Assembly: GCF_000968175.1 (NCBI RefSeq)
Contig: NZ_FO704551.1
Span: forward strand, 124,001 to 188,000
Length of the DNA stretch: 64,000 nucleotides
From: Xenorhabdus poinarii G6
GTDB taxonomy: Bacteria > Pseudomonadota > Gammaproteobacteria > Enterobacterales > Enterobacteriaceae
Reading direction: 5' to 3'
Shown here piece after piece: positions 1 to 8,949 of this stretch. The stretch's first letter is position 1. The number at the start of each line of letters is the position of its first letter. The notes beneath the pieces are model-generated. The model had not been told where the DNA came from and searched no databases. It saw only the letters and a program-made list of their open reading frames with translations. Position numbers and translations under genes: made by a program.

Positions 1-567
1 TATGGATTTTTTAATAATAAAATAATTTGATTTGAACCGGGTTAGGTGCTAGTACTTAACGTAAGCGGATTTAAGGTTATTAACGCCTGATTTTGTTTTT
101 GTATCATTAAGTTAAATTTTCGGGTAGAGAATAAAAACAGCTGAACTACCTTATGTCATGAGTAACGAAAATTTTCAGGTTGATTTTATCATCATAATCA
201 GGCGTTATATTTTTCCCATGATATTAATGAAATGAAATTCTTGATTTACGGTTCTTTCATTGTCTTGACAGCCTATTTTTTATCGTGACTTTTTATTTTT
301 ACGTCTAAATTTGTTTTATCTGCTCGATGAGACGATACCTATCAATACTGATCTTTCCCCTTTTTCAACAAACAATTTCCCGTAAAATACGGAGCACGGT
401 ATCCGCGCCGCTGCGATTAGGGTTAATGCGGATCATACGTTGTTCCAGTATGGGAGCGGTTTTTTTAAGATAAGGGATTTCAATAAAAAATAGGGGGGAT
501 TTCGAAAATTCCCGGCTGTTTGTATTTGGGGGCATAGATGAGTGGGGAAGAGGCATTCATTGAAGTG
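1..567. other. Intergenic stretch without a convincing gene
   Basis: AT-rich sequence downstream of glpD in which no recognisable gene is seen. It contains a perfect 12-bp inverted repeat, TAACGCCTGATT at 81-92 and AATCAGGCGTTA at 196-207, separated by about 100 bases. A 63-codon minus-strand frame at 365-556 has no recognisable product and no clear ribosome binding site. Confidence 0.5.
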
Positions 568-599
568 GAAAATGGCAATAAAAATGATTGCCATTTTCC
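567..599 (-). terminator. Hairpin downstream of glpD
   Basis: GGAAAATGGCAAT (567-579) pairs perfectly with ATTGCCATTTTCC (587-599) around a 7-base loop, 19 bases past the glpD stop codon. No strong T-run follows on the glpD strand, so it may be an mRNA 3' stabiliser rather than a classical intrinsic terminator. Confidence 0.45.
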
Positions 600-617
600 T
601 CGCGATCAGTCTCGCAA

Positions 618-2111
618 TTAAGCGGCTTTAACGTTTTGTGCCAGCCAGTTAGCTACCTGCTGTTTCTGTTCATCGCTGAGCCACATACCTAGTTTTGTAC
701 GACGCCAGATGGCATCATCTAACTGGGTTACCCACTCATAATCAACTAAATAACGTAGTTCTGCTTCATATAAACCATGACCAAAGAATTCGCCGAGATC
801 AGCCAGAGTTTCCGCACCTTTTAGGATGATTTGGCTGTGACTGCCGTAAGTACGGGCATAACGCAGTGCGACTCCTTCAGGTAGCCAGGTATAGCGCTGA
901 CGTAACAGACGTGCATAACCATCACGGTCGCAGCCTTCCAGCTCACCACCCGGTAATTGACCATTTTTCGTCCATGCTTTGCCTGCGCTGGGATAGTACT
1001 GTGCCAACTTATCTATTGCGTGTTCAGCCAGCTTACGATAGGTGGTCAGCTTGCCACCGAAGACGGACAGTAAGGGGGCTTGCCCTTTTTCATCCTGTAC
1101 ATCCAACGTGTAATCACGGGTAATCGCTTGTGGTGAATCAGATTCATCATCACACAGCGGGCGAACGCCAGAGTAGGTCCAGACAATATCATCGCGAACA
1201 AGCTGTTTTTTGAAGTGGTCGTTATAGACTTTCAGCAAATAGTCAATTTCTTTATCTTCAATGTTGACGTCTTTTGGATCGCCTTTGTATTCAACATCCG
1301 TGGTGCCAATGATCGAAAATTCGTCATTCCATGGGATCACAAACACGATGCGATGATCTTCATTTTGCAGAATATACGCCTGAGATTCATCGTGGACGCG
1401 AGGCACAACGATATGGCTGCCTTTGATTAAACGGATACCATAAGGTGATTTCAATTGCATGCCATTGTCGAAGAAGTTTTTCACCCACGGGCCAGTTGCG
1501 TTAACTAAACCTTTTGTGCGCCATGTATTGGTTTCACCAGTCTTGAGATCTTTGGCCTCAACCATCCAGTCGCCATCTTCACGCCATGCGCGAGTCACAT
1601 GGGTACGGGTGCGTACTTCGCCACCGTGTTTTTGAACTTCCTGTGCATTCAGAACAACCAGTCGTGCATCATCAACCCAACAGTCAGAGTATTCAAAGCC
1701 ACGGCTGATAGAAGGTTTCAATACTGAATTTGCACCAAATTTCAGTCCCTTACTACCCGGTAAGCTAACACGTTTACCCAAGTTATCGTACAGGAACAGA
1801 CCAACACGGATCATCCAGGCCGGACGCAAGTGTGGTTGGTGTGGTAAGCGGAAACGCATTGGAAATGCAATATGTGGGGCCAGTTTTAACAGCACTTCAC
1901 GTTCTGCCAATGCTTCACTGACCAAACGAAATTCATAGTGTTCCAGATAGCGTAAGCCACCGTGGATCAGCTTAGAGCTGGCTGATGAGGTCGCGCTGGC
2001 CAAGTCTTGACCTTCCAACAGCAGGACAGAAAGTCCCCGGCCAGCAGCATCTGCTGCGATACCCGCGCCGTTAATTCCGCCGCCGATTACAATCAAGTCT
2101 TTGGTTTCCAT
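618..2111 (-). CDS. glpD: Aerobic glycerol-3-phosphate dehydrogenase GlpD
   Basis: FAD-dependent dehydrogenase at the inner membrane that oxidises sn-glycerol-3-phosphate to dihydroxyacetone phosphate and passes electrons to quinone. The dinucleotide-binding GGGINGAG motif lies at about residues 9-16, and the family strings SSKLIHGGLRYLEHYEF and SVFGGKLTTYRKLAEHA are present. The frame is open further upstream, but the start at 2111 (METKDLIVIGGG) matches the known N terminus and has AGAGGA just before it, giving 497 residues. It lies downstream of glpR on the same strand. Two GlpR-like operators stand directly upstream, so it is probably transcribed on its own and induced by glycerol-3-phosphate. 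Confidence 0.97.
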   Translation of the reverse strand: METKDLIVIGGGINGAGIAADAAGRGLSVLLLEGQDLASATSSASSKLIHGGLRYLEHYEFRLVSEALAEREVLLKLAPHIAFPMRFRLPHQPHLRPAWMIRVGLFLYDNLGKRVSLPGSKGLKFGANSVLKPSISRGFEYSDCWVDDARLVVLNAQEVQKHGGEVRTRTHVTRAWREDGDWMVEAKDLKTGETNTWRTKGLVNATGPWVKNFFDNGMQLKSPYGIRLIKGSHIVVPRVHDESQAYILQNEDHRIVFVIPWNDEFSIIGTTDVEYKGDPKDVNIEDKEIDYLLKVYNDHFKKQLVRDDIVWTYSGVRPLCDDESDSPQAITRDYTLDVQDEKGQAPLLSVFGGKLTTYRKLAEHAIDKLAQYYPSAGKAWTKNGQLPGGELEGCDRDGYARLLRQRYTWLPEGVALRYARTYGSHSQIILKGAETLADLGEFFGHGLYEAELRYLVDYEWVTQLDDAIWRRTKLGMWLSDEQKQQVANWLAQNVKAA

Positions 2112-2126
2112 TGCGTATCCTCTGAG

Positions 2127-2164
2127 ATGTTCGAAATAGTTCTTTAATGCTCGTTTTCGCTCAT
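2127..2164 (-). promoter_or_regulatory. Tandem GlpR-like operators before glpD
   Basis: ATGCTCGTTTTCGCTCAT at 2147-2164 is an imperfect palindrome resembling the GlpR operator (ATGTTCG...CGAACAT type). A second, half-conserved site starts with ATGTTCGA at 2127. They are 20 bp apart and within 55 bp of the glpD start, so repression by the GlpR encoded just upstream is the natural reading. This is motif reading only. Confidence 0.55.
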
Positions 2165-2360
2165 GGATTGTAATCAAAAATTCATCAACCGCCAACTATT
2201 AACTGAGAAAAAATACATTTACGTGATACTGGTAACCTATTTTTTACCATAGACATAAGATAAATAGGGTTTTTGCCGGATAATAAGTTGTGTCAGACGA
2301 TCTGTCCGCGATAGGAAACCCCGCCAGATCTGGTGGGGTTAGGATGACGAGAAAACGTGA

Positions 2361-3119
2361 TCAGCACAGCTCCAGCCTGACACTATGTTGTTCAATAATT
2401 TTCTGGAGGTAGGGAGGTGGCGCTTTATCCGTGAACAAGAAATCAATGAGGTTCATATTACCGAGATTCACCATCGCACTCCGGCCAAATTTTGAATGAT
2501 CGGCAACCAGCATGACACAACGGGAGTTTTCAATAATAGCGCGTTTGGTACGGACTTCGTGGTAATCGAATTCCAGTAGGGAGCCATCATTATCAATGCC
2601 GCTGATCCCAAGAATGCCGAAATCAAGGCGGAACTGAGAAATAAAATCCAGAGTTGCTTCACCAATAATGCCGCCATCACGGGGACGTACTTCACCACCT
2701 GCTAAAATCAGACGAAAATCTTCTTTGCCCATAAACAGCGTGGCGACATTGAGGTTGTTGGTGACAATCCGTAAATCGCGATGGTCGAGCAGAGCATGTG
2801 CTACGGCTTCTGGTGTTGTGCCAATATCAATGAATAAGGTTGCGCCATTTGGAATTTGGGTAGCCACTTGCTGGGCAATACGGGCTTTTTCATCCGATAA
2901 CATTATCTTACGATCATGATAGGCGGTATTGACGGAGCTGGAGGGCAGTGCGGCACCGCCGTGATGACGCTGGATTTTATTTTTATCTGCGAGATCATTT
3001 AAATCACGTCGGATTGTCTGCGGGCTAACATCAAAATGTTCAACCAGCTCTTCAGTGCTGACATAACCTTGAAGGTGCACCAACTCGATTATTGCATCAT
3101 GTCGCTGAGTTTGCTTCAC
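2361..3119 (-). CDS. glpR: Glycerol-3-phosphate regulon repressor GlpR (DeoR family)
   Basis: DeoR-family transcriptional repressor of glp genes; the effector is glycerol-3-phosphate. The N terminus carries the winged helix-turn-helix (VSTEELVEHFDVSPQTIRRDL, about residues 19-40) and the rest is the sugar-phosphate-sensing DeoR C-terminal domain with IDIGTTPEAVA. The length of 252 residues equals that of the E. coli protein. It lies in the glpE-glpG-glpR series on the minus strand with glpD following. In E. coli glpD is divergent from glpEGR, so the local order differs here. Confidence 0.96.
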   Translation of the reverse strand: MKQTQRHDAIIELVHLQGYVSTEELVEHFDVSPQTIRRDLNDLADKNKIQRHHGGAALPSSSVNTAYHDRKIMLSDEKARIAQQVATQIPNGATLFIDIGTTPEAVAHALLDHRDLRIVTNNLNVATLFMGKEDFRLILAGGEVRPRDGGIIGEATLDFISQFRLDFGILGISGIDNDGSLLEFDYHEVRTKRAIIENSRCVMLVADHSKFGRSAMVNLGNMNLIDFLFTDKAPPPYLQKIIEQHSVRLELC

Positions 3120-3226
3120 AACATTCCCCTAATGTTTTTTGCGTCGATGAATTATAGTTGACCCCAATGATCCCCACCCTTTCATGCCGCTGTTGCAACA
3201 TGAAATGTCTTGGATTTTTGGGCATA

Positions 3227-4066
3227 TTATTGATTTTTTTGTTTACGCAAATTATCCCACAGCCCCATCAATAACCCGATAATTAATCCTGCAACATGGG
3301 CGGCATTGGCGATATTTAATGAAAAAAGATCCCAGTAGCCCACCAATAACCAAATGACAGAGATAGCGATTAATCCTCTGGGGGCGCTGATTCCGCGCTT
3401 GGGGGACATTTCACCGGTTAACCAGCTATACCCGATCAGGGCGTAAACCACCCCGGATAATCCCCCGAAAGCCACGCCACTGAACAGCGATTGTGCCCAG
3501 CCACTGAAAACCGCTGAGACGATTGTGATTTCAAAAAGTTTACCGCTGCCAATCTTTTTTTCTATCTGGCTGCCGAAATACCACCATAATGCGAGATTAA
3601 AGAGGAGATGTGTCAGCGAGAAATGCAGCAGAGCCGGGCTGAATAAGCGCCACAACGCCAGGTACTGTTCACGATCTTGAGGCCACGCCAGCCAGTTCAT
3701 CACAGCCTGATCGCCTGCCACTGCCATCCAAAAGTAGACGAGGATACAGAGTATCGTGATAGCGATTGTCAGCGGCCCCGATTGACTTTTGAGCGTACTC
3801 AAATTCAGGTTGTTTGGATACTTAAAGGCGATAACAGGTTTGCCCGTTTGCCAACTGGCTGCTTGATAACGTTCATGAAGCGGATCGCGGGTAAAAAGGT
3901 GAAGTTCCTGTTCAACCCGGTTTAGTTGGCTATCATCTTCTAACCAAAGCTCAATGAGTTGCGACTCCTTGTCGGGCCGAATAATCAAATGAATATTTTG
4001 GGTCGCCATATAATCAATAAAGGCCTGAGCCAGTCGAGGGTTGGATATAGAGGTTACATGGATCAT
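3227..4066 (-). CDS. glpG: Rhomboid intramembrane serine protease GlpG
   Basis: Rhomboid protease of the inner membrane that cleaves within or next to transmembrane helices. It has an N-terminal cytoplasmic domain (about 1-90) and a six-helix rhomboid core. The catalytic serine is visible in [13 protein letters not shown] (S204) and the histidine in [10 protein letters not shown] (H257); their spacing of 53 equals that of E. coli S201/H254. Its 279 residues match the family. It lies between glpE and glpR with short gaps, consistent with one transcript. The link of GlpG to glycerol metabolism is only positional. Confidence 0.96.
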   Translation of the reverse strand: MIHVTSISNPRLAQAFIDYMATQNIHLIIRPDKESQLIELWLEDDSQLNRVEQELHLFTRDPLHERYQAASWQTGKPVIAFKYPNNLNLSTLKSQSGPLTIAITILCILVYFWMAVAGDQAVMNWLAWPQDREQYLALWRLFSPALLHFSLTHLLFNLALWWYFGSQIEKKIGSGKLFEITIVSAVFSGWAQSLFSGVAFGGLSGVVYALIGYSWLTGEMSPKRGISAPRGLIAISVIWLLVGYWDLFSLNIANAAHVAGLIIGLLMGLWDNLRKQKNQ

Positions 4067-4142
4067 GGCTCGTCTTCTCTCTGCCTCAAGTTGAAGTGAG
4101 TTGTACAGGGATTAATCGTATTTCAATTAGTGTGTTAAAGAT

Positions 4143-4466
4143 TCACAGGGTATGGATAGCCTGGGGATAGGCTTTTTGCCAGGCGGCAAAGCCGCCATTG
4201 ATACTAAAAACGGCCTCAAAACCTATATTGATCAAGTATTGTGCTGCGCTTTGACTACTATGACCGTGGTAGCACATCACCATAACGGGCTGATCAAAAT
4301 CGGTTTCCTGTAGAAAATGATTCATTGTTTCATTCGTTAGATGAAATGCGCCTGCTGCGTGCCCGGCACGAAAACTTTGTGGATCGCGGATATCAACCAT
4401 CACTGCGGTTTTATCGAGCCAATGTTGGTAAGCCTGTTCAGGGTTTATCGTTTGAAAGTGGTCCAT
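4143..4466 (-). CDS. glpE: Thiosulfate sulfurtransferase GlpE (single-domain rhodanese)
   Basis: Cytoplasmic single-domain rhodanese that transfers sulfane sulfur from thiosulfate to cyanide or thioredoxin in vitro. The active-site loop CYHGHSSQ begins at the persulfide-bearing C65. The length of 107 residues is close to that of the E. coli protein (108). It is the first gene of the glpE-glpG-glpR series. A gap of about 150 bp separates it from nfuA upstream. Confidence 0.95.
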   Translation of the reverse strand: MDHFQTINPEQAYQHWLDKTAVMVDIRDPQSFRAGHAAGAFHLTNETMNHFLQETDFDQPVMVMCYHGHSSQSAAQYLINIGFEAVFSINGGFAAWQKAYPQAIHTL

Positions 4467-4614
4467 AAATACTCAACGTTGTTTCTCAAAATTGCATTTT
4501 CAATATATTTATTGCTTGATCGTCGTTGGGTATGACCTTCACACCGTCCCAACGTTTATCGCATTGACGCTGGAAAGGCGTGAAGGTGCGGATATACCCG
4601 TCGTCTATGAAAAA

Positions 4615-5190
4615 TCAGTAATAGGAATGTTCACCGCGCTGGTGTTCAGTCAAATCTTTCACGCCTTTCAATTCAGGGAACATCTGTAGTAACTGTTTTT
4701 CAATCCCTTCTTTCAGGGTGACATCGACCATTGAACAGCCGTTGCATCCCCCCCCAAATTGCAGAATGGCATAGTTTTCACCCGTGATTTCCATCAGGCT
4801 GACACGGCCACCATGCCCTGCCAGTTGGGGATTGATTTGCGATTGTAGAACATATTCAACGCGCTCAATCAGTGGGGCATCATCGTCTACTTTACGCATT
4901 TTGGCGTTCGGGGCTTTCAGGGTCAATTGCGAGCCCAATTGGTCGGTGACAAAATCAATCACGGCTTCTTCCAAGAAAGGAGCACTAATTTCATCAACAT
5001 AGGCAGAAAGTTGGTCGAATTTGAGTTCAGTATCAGTGGCTTCAACAGCATCCGGTGGGCAATAGGAAACGCCGCATTCAGCAGTTGGCGTGCCTGGATT
5101 AATGACAAAAACGCGGATCTGTGTGCCCGGCTCTTGATTTGCCAATAGCTTGGCAAAGTGTGCTTGCGCTGCTTCAGTAATATTAATCAT
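4615..5190 (-). CDS. nfuA: Fe-S cluster carrier protein NfuA
   Basis: Carrier that receives 4Fe-4S clusters from scaffolds and hands them to apo-proteins, important under iron limitation and oxidative stress. It has an N-terminal degenerate A-type domain (about 1-100) and a C-terminal Nfu domain with the cluster-binding CxxC in [11 protein letters not shown] (C149 and C152). Its 191 residues equal E. coli NfuA. It follows gntX on the same strand with a 59-bp gap, as in other enterobacteria. Confidence 0.97.
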   Translation of the reverse strand: MINITEAAQAHFAKLLANQEPGTQIRVFVINPGTPTAECGVSYCPPDAVEATDTELKFDQLSAYVDEISAPFLEEAVIDFVTDQLGSQLTLKAPNAKMRKVDDDAPLIERVEYVLQSQINPQLAGHGGRVSLMEITGENYAILQFGGGCNGCSMVDVTLKEGIEKQLLQMFPELKGVKDLTEHQRGEHSYY

Positions 5191-5249
5191 GTCATTTGCT
5201 CAATAGTTGACTGTTCTAGTTGGTTATAATACGCCCATTTATAAAGGAA

Positions 5250-5933
5250 CTACAAGGTTCGGCATATTGCCCAAGCTTGTACCGAGCAAGCGCCCGCACG
5301 AATTAGCAACTGTGAAGCTTCATGTATCGTTGTGCCCGTGGTGATCACATCATCGAAGATGGCGACATGTTGATCAGTAACATGGCCTCGTAATTGAAAG
5401 GCGCGTTTAAGATTGGTTTTCCTTTGGGCGGCAGAAAGGCTCTGCTGTGAGAGTGTAGCACGTGAGCGTCGCAAAAAACCGGGGTGATACGGGCATTGCA
5501 GCCAATGTGACAGGGAATGGGCTATCAGTTCAATCTGATCAAACCCGCGTTGCCAGCGTTTTCTACTGTGCAGAGGAATACCCAATATGCGATCCGGTTT
5601 ATGCCAGCGGTTTTCACGATAGCCTTGTAACCAATGTAACAGAAATAAGCGAGCCAGCACCGGTGCAAGTTGTGGTGTGTTGTGATACTTGTAACGGTGG
5701 ATAAGCTGGCTTAATGGTGGCGTGTAATCGGTGATCGCGATCAAATGTTGCCACGGAGGGGGTTTTCTCACGCATCGCCCACATGGAAAGCGGCCGGATT
5801 CAGCAGGCAGCGCACAGCGCGGACAGACAGGTTGCCGCCGCTTTACCTGTTGATGACAAAGACAACAGATCCCATGATGGGGGAAATACAAATTTTGCTG
5901 GCATAGCCAACAGTACCCAACCATTGTTAGCAT
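5250..5933 (-). CDS. gntX: GntX/ComF-family phosphoribosyltransferase-like protein
   Basis: ComF-family protein. The N-terminal part carries zinc-finger-like cysteine pairs (CWLC, CCLC, CPRC, CGRC) and the C-terminal part the phosphoribosyltransferase-type loop IFDDVITTGTT. In E. coli it is linked to gluconate or DNA utilisation, but its exact reaction is unsettled. The frame is open to 6299, overlapping bioH. The start at 5933 gives 227 residues, the E. coli length, and follows an AAGGAAGGAAA ribosome binding site. It diverges from bioH with only 38 bp between the start codons. Confidence 0.93.
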   Translation of the reverse strand: MLTMVGYCWLCQQNLYFPHHGICCLCHQQVKRRQPVCPRCALPAESGRFPCGRCVRKPPPWQHLIAITDYTPPLSQLIHRYKYHNTPQLAPVLARLFLLHWLQGYRENRWHKPDRILGIPLHSRKRWQRGFDQIELIAHSLSHWLQCPYHPGFLRRSRATLSQQSLSAAQRKTNLKRAFQLRGHVTDQHVAIFDDVITTGTTIHEASQLLIRAGACSVQAWAICRTL

Positions 5934-5971
5934 AGTTTCCTTCCTTGGTGACAAATAAAGTGAGAATAACA

Positions 5972-6748
5972 ATGAATCAGTTGTTTTGGCAGACAATCGG
6001 TGATGCACCTCGTGATCTTGTGATGCTGCACGGATGGGGGCTAAACGCTGAGGTTTGGCGTTCAGTAGAAACACGATTGGCTTCGCATTTTCGTTTGCAT
6101 CTGGTGGAGTTGCCGGGATATGGTCGTAGCCAATCTTATCCGGCGATGTCTTTGGCGGATATGGCTGATATTGTCTGGCAGCAGGCACCAGAAAATGCCT
6201 TATGGCTCGGTTGGTCTTTGGGGGGATTGGTGGCCAGTCGGATTGCGTTGGATCATACGGCACAGGTTGCGGGGTTAGTGACGGTGGCTTCTTCACCAAG
6301 ATTTAGTGCTGATGGGGATTGGCCAGGGATTAAGCCTGAGGTTTTGTGTGCGTTTGAACATCAATTGAGGGTGGATTTCCAAAAGACAGTCGAACGTTTT
6401 CTGGCTTTGCAGACACTGGGAACCGATAGCGCCCGTCAGGATGCGCGAGAATTGAAATCAGTCATACTGAATCAGCCGATGCCGTCAGTCGATGTACTCA
6501 ATGCCGGGTTAGAAATCCTGCGTACTGATGATTTAAGGGAGGAATTATCCCGGCTACCATTACCTTTTCTGCGCCTTTATGGTCACCTCGATGGTTTAGT
6601 CCCCCGCAAAATTGTTTCACTGCTTGATAGTGCATGGCCACATACGCATTCTGTTATTATGCGTCATGCCGCACATGCTCCTTTTATTTCCCATCCTGAT
6701 GAGTTTGTCGAAATATTAATGAACTTTGCTTCCAGTATGGAATGGTAA
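5972..6748 (+). CDS. bioH: Pimeloyl-ACP methyl ester carboxylesterase BioH
   Basis: Alpha/beta hydrolase that removes the methyl group from pimeloyl-ACP methyl ester, releasing pimeloyl-ACP for biotin synthesis. The nucleophile elbow GWSLGG holds S82; the acid residue is in GHLDGLVP and the histidine in HAAHAPF near the C terminus. The ATG at 5972 gives 258 residues against 256 in E. coli; an upstream TTG at 5945 is in frame but less likely. It diverges from gntX with a very short shared 5' region. Confidence 0.95.
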   Translation: MNQLFWQTIGDAPRDLVMLHGWGLNAEVWRSVETRLASHFRLHLVELPGYGRSQSYPAMSLADMADIVWQQAPENALWLGWSLGGLVASRIALDHTAQVAGLVTVASSPRFSADGDWPGIKPEVLCAFEHQLRVDFQKTVERFLALQTLGTDSARQDARELKSVILNQPMPSVDVLNAGLEILRTDDLREELSRLPLPFLRLYGHLDGLVPRKIVSLLDSAWPHTHSVIMRHAAHAPFISHPDEFVEILMNFASSMEW

Positions 6749-6810
6749 TGGATCATTCATCATAAAAAATTACCCATAACATGAAAATGTATGGGTAATA
6801 AATCGCATTA

Positions 6811-7251
6811 TTAGACTGGATAAATCTCAGTGACAATTTCTGGTGTATTGACGATGGTATCGAGAACAGGGCAATGATGTTCGACAAACGTAATAAAATC
6901 TCGGATCTCTTGTTCAGTATTATCGGCTTTAACGTAAAATTTGGTGGTGATTTTTGAAAATCCTAGTTTGGCATTTTTATTGATCCCGGTAAAACCATCT
7001 GTATCCAGCTCACCTTCTATTTTAACCTGAATATCAATTAAATTGATTTTTTGCTGGCGGGCAAAACTTTTTGCCACAATACATTGACATGCACCCAATG
7101 CAGACAGTAATGCTTCCACGGGATTCATTGCTTCATCAGTCCCACCGAGATTTTTTGGCTCATCGACATGAAAAGTAAAATCCCGTGATGAACATTTCAT
7201 TTTGAGATTGCCAGCTGACTCAACTGTCGCAGTAAATAACGCTTTAGGCAT
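6811..7251 (-). CDS. OsmC-family protein
   Basis: OsmC/Ohr superfamily protein, a group that includes cysteine-based peroxidases for organic hydroperoxides. Two cysteines occur in the central helix (ACQC, C55 and C57) and one late (HHCPV, C127), the usual redox pair arrangement. The 146-residue length suits the OsmC-like branch, which differs from true Ohr. It lies alone between bioH (convergent) and the transporter remnant. The substrate cannot be told from sequence. Confidence 0.85.
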   Translation of the reverse strand: MPKALFTATVESAGNLKMKCSSRDFTFHVDEPKNLGGTDEAMNPVEALLSALGACQCIVAKSFARQQKINLIDIQVKIEGELDTDGFTGINKNAKLGFSKITTKFYVKADNTEQEIRDFITFVEHHCPVLDTIVNTPEIVTEIYPV

Positions 7252-7319
7252 AGTAATATCCTTTGGTTATTAATAATGATAGAAATGCAAGTCAAATAAT
7301 AAGTGTTATTTTTTATTTT

Positions 7320-7670
7320 TCAATTCTGATCAAACTCATTAAATATTGCGGCCAAACCGATGGGAACATTGATGAGGGAAATCCACCCCCAGTGATAATT
7401 GTCGCTAATCCATCCACCGAGGATTGGGTCACAAACCGGGGCAATAATGATAAACAGCCGTACTTCCCCCACCTATTTTGCTAACCAGCCAGTCAAAGGG
7501 ATAGAGATCATATTAGCAACACCAAATGACGTGATAACCCAAGTTCCTTGTGACACGGATGATCCAAGATCACCGGCAATAGTTGATAATGCTACGTTAG
7601 CTATCGTCAAATCCAATATTTGTAGAAACGCAATCATCGCCAAAGATAGGATTAGCCAGTTTATTCAAGC
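7320..7670 (-). pseudogene. Remnant of an EmrB-like (DHA2 family) multidrug MFS transporter
   Basis: Reading the minus strand gives a recognisable EmrB start region: FLQILDLTIANVALSTIAG, then GDLGSSVSQGTWVITSFG and SIPLTGWLAK. An in-frame TAG stop follows at once. The reading resumes with VGEVRLFI, jumps to IAPVCDPILGGWISDNYHWG and NVPIGLAA, and then ends. About 90 residues of the family between LF and APVCGPILGG are missing, and nothing of the remaining three quarters is present. It is therefore a decayed gene fragment with a stop codon and an internal deletion. Its presence shows gene loss beside the transposon insertion site. Confidence 0.8.
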
Positions 7671-7803
7671 AAAATGAAAGCGCTATCGTTAGATTTGCGT
7701 TTGCGAAAACCTTCTTATTAGAAATATTTATTTATGCATGTTTGATATAAAAGTTCGCTCAATGGCGATTGAAAAACACATAATGACTACTGGGATAGAT
7801 TAA

Positions 7804-8088
7804 ATGTTAAAATCTACTGAGCCGTATGAAAAAATAAAGGAAGTAAATGGTGATGATATGAAATGGTTAATAGAAGATAGTAAATTTATCTATAGCCTTT
7901 CAACTGACGAGCAACAAAAATTAAAAAATTACATTATTAGAGATGCCCTTGATAATTTGATTGGTAAGGTAATACAACGACGCAATCCGCTTTTATGTGG
8001 TGAACTTAACCACCAATATCTGTCTGGGCTGAATGTGCAAATAGCACTGAAATTAATAAAAGCTGAGTACGAAATATTGTATGATTAA
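7804..8088 (+). CDS. Hypothetical protein, probably 3'-frameshifted and cut off by the transposon
   Basis: 94-residue charged, helical protein of unrecognised family (MLKSTEPYEKIKEVNGDD at the start, ending AEYEILYD). Directly past its stop, another frame reads LIREKYQ and then DGWVWCLGNKDVTDWL up to the left end of the IS1-flanked unit. If that unit is removed and one copy of the 8-bp repeat kept, this frame runs on through TLSGVSNPLY to a TGA at 16597-16599. Loss of one T at about 8085 would join both parts into a protein of about 128 residues. So the visible frame is probably the 5' part of a gene broken by a frameshift and by insertion. The ribosome binding site is weak. Confidence 0.5.
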   Translation: MLKSTEPYEKIKEVNGDDMKWLIEDSKFIYSLSTDEQQKLKNYIIRDALDNLIGKVIQRRNPLLCGELNHQYLSGLNVQIALKLIKAEYEILYD

Positions 8089-8156
8089 TAAGGGAAAAAT
8101 ATCAGGTTGATGGATGGGTTTGGTGTCTGGGGAATAAGGATGTCACTGATTGGTTA

Positions 8157-8164
8157 ACCTTGTC
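8157..8164. repeat. Left target-site duplication ACCTTGTC
   Basis: The eight bases just outside the left IS1 copy are ACCTTGTC, and the same eight bases stand just outside the right IS1 copy at 16567-16574. IS1 elements are known to duplicate about 8-10 bp of target. Confidence 0.85.
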
Positions 8165-8193
8165 GGTCGTGTATTCAACCTGTTGATTGGCCA

Positions 8194-8559
8194 TCAATAA
8201 TAGAACTCACGCTCGATGAATGTGCCAATGATCTTGTCATGCATTTCAACTGACTTAGAATAACCCAGCGTCTTGCGATTGAGTCGCTTTAGCCTGTTAC
8301 GCAGGTTCAGATTTTCTCGTTCAATACGTTGAGTATAAAGTTTACCGGTGATATGTTTCTCATCAGCCAATATGTCATATGCCCCGAAATTATCGGTGCA
8401 CCAGAATGCCACATCAAAAGCGGATAACTTTTCCAGCAACGTCCTGAGTGTCTGTTTGCTACGGGCGCCAAAAGCGTGAGCGACAATACGTTTCAAGCGA
8501 GGCTCCCACGCGTACCACAACCAGCGTTGCCGTTTTTTGTTACTGATGAATGACCACAT
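8194..8559 (-). CDS. insB: IS1-family InsB transposase part
   Basis: C-terminal catalytic part of the IS1 transposase. The frame listed from its own ATG encodes 121 residues; KRQRWLWYAWEP, FWCTDNFGAYDI and YTQRIERENLNLRNRLKRL match InsB. The open frame reaches further upstream into insA: after a -1 shift at AAAAAAC (about 8641-8647) it reads KKLAPRCVTTLPLDTPE and then EVDEMW, placing the first catalytic aspartate before the ATG. The active product is therefore expected to be the InsAB' fusion. Catalytic aspartates are visible in EVDEMW and CTDNF. Confidence 0.9.
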   Translation of the reverse strand: MWSFISNKKRQRWLWYAWEPRLKRIVAHAFGARSKQTLRTLLEKLSAFDVAFWCTDNFGAYDILADEKHITGKLYTQRIERENLNLRNRLKRLNRKTLGYSKSVEMHDKIIGTFIEREFYY

Positions 8560-8612
8560 TTCATCGACTTCACAGATAAGCTGAAGCTCAGGGGTATCCA
8601 GCGGCAGCGTGG

Positions 8613-8888
8613 TTACACATCGCGGCGCGAGTTTTTTAAAGTGCGTACAACAGCGTTAATGCTGACATGAAGTGCCCGTGCCGTATCACGAATACCGGCG
8701 TTATTCATGGCAAGCTTGACGATTTGCTCTTTTATACCCGAATGGCAAGCCCGGTAAGTGTATTCGAGCTGGAAGGTTCTACGACAGGACTGGCAATAAT
8801 ATCGTTGATGCCCACCTTCTCCTTTACCGTGTTTTTTAACAGGCGTGGTTTGGCCACAAAACCGACACTTCACTTCAACTAATGCCAT
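8613..8888 (-). CDS. insA: IS1-family InsA protein
   Basis: 91-residue DNA-binding protein of IS1 that binds the ends and represses transposition. It has an N-terminal zinc-binding region (CRFCGQTTPVKKHGKG, then YYCQSCRRTFQ) and a helix-turn-helix (IRDTARALHVSINAVVRTLK). An in-frame GTG lies one codon upstream; the ATG at 8888 gives the classical InsA length. The gene ends just after the AAAAAAC slippery motif where translation can shift into insB. Confidence 0.9.
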   Translation of the reverse strand: MALVEVKCRFCGQTTPVKKHGKGEGGHQRYYCQSCRRTFQLEYTYRACHSGIKEQIVKLAMNNAGIRDTARALHVSINAVVRTLKNSRRDV

Positions 8889-8949
8889 CACTATCCCTCA
8901 CGTATTTACCCTCATTATACGTGAGAAACAACGGGATGAATACGTGACC

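Larger units (their letters stand above)
8165..8949 (-). mobile_element. IS1-family element, left copy
   Basis: The ends form an imperfect terminal inverted repeat: GGTCGTGTATTCAACCTGTT at 8165 against, reading inward from 8949, GGTCACGTATTCATCCCGTT. It contains insA and insB on the minus strand, joined by an A6C frameshift motif, the known IS1 expression strategy. The length of 785 bp is slightly above the 768 bp of classical IS1. On its right side it truncates an IS200/IS605-like element. Confidence 0.92.

Noticed and set aside
365..556. 63-codon minus-strand frame downstream of glpD
   Set aside because: No recognisable family, no clear ribosome binding site and unusual composition; treated as chance.
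5945..5971. Upstream TTG start for bioH
   Set aside because: The ATG at 5972 fits the length of the family and the position of the active-site serine (S82).
5934..6299. N-terminal extension of the gntX frame by 122 codons
   Set aside because: It lies opposite the bioH coding sequence and is proline-rich without homology; the start at 5933 gives the exact E. coli length.
7263..7677. Two plus-strand frames of 73 and 92 codons
   Set aside because: They lie antisense to the readable EmrB relic on the minus strand and show no protein-like sequence.
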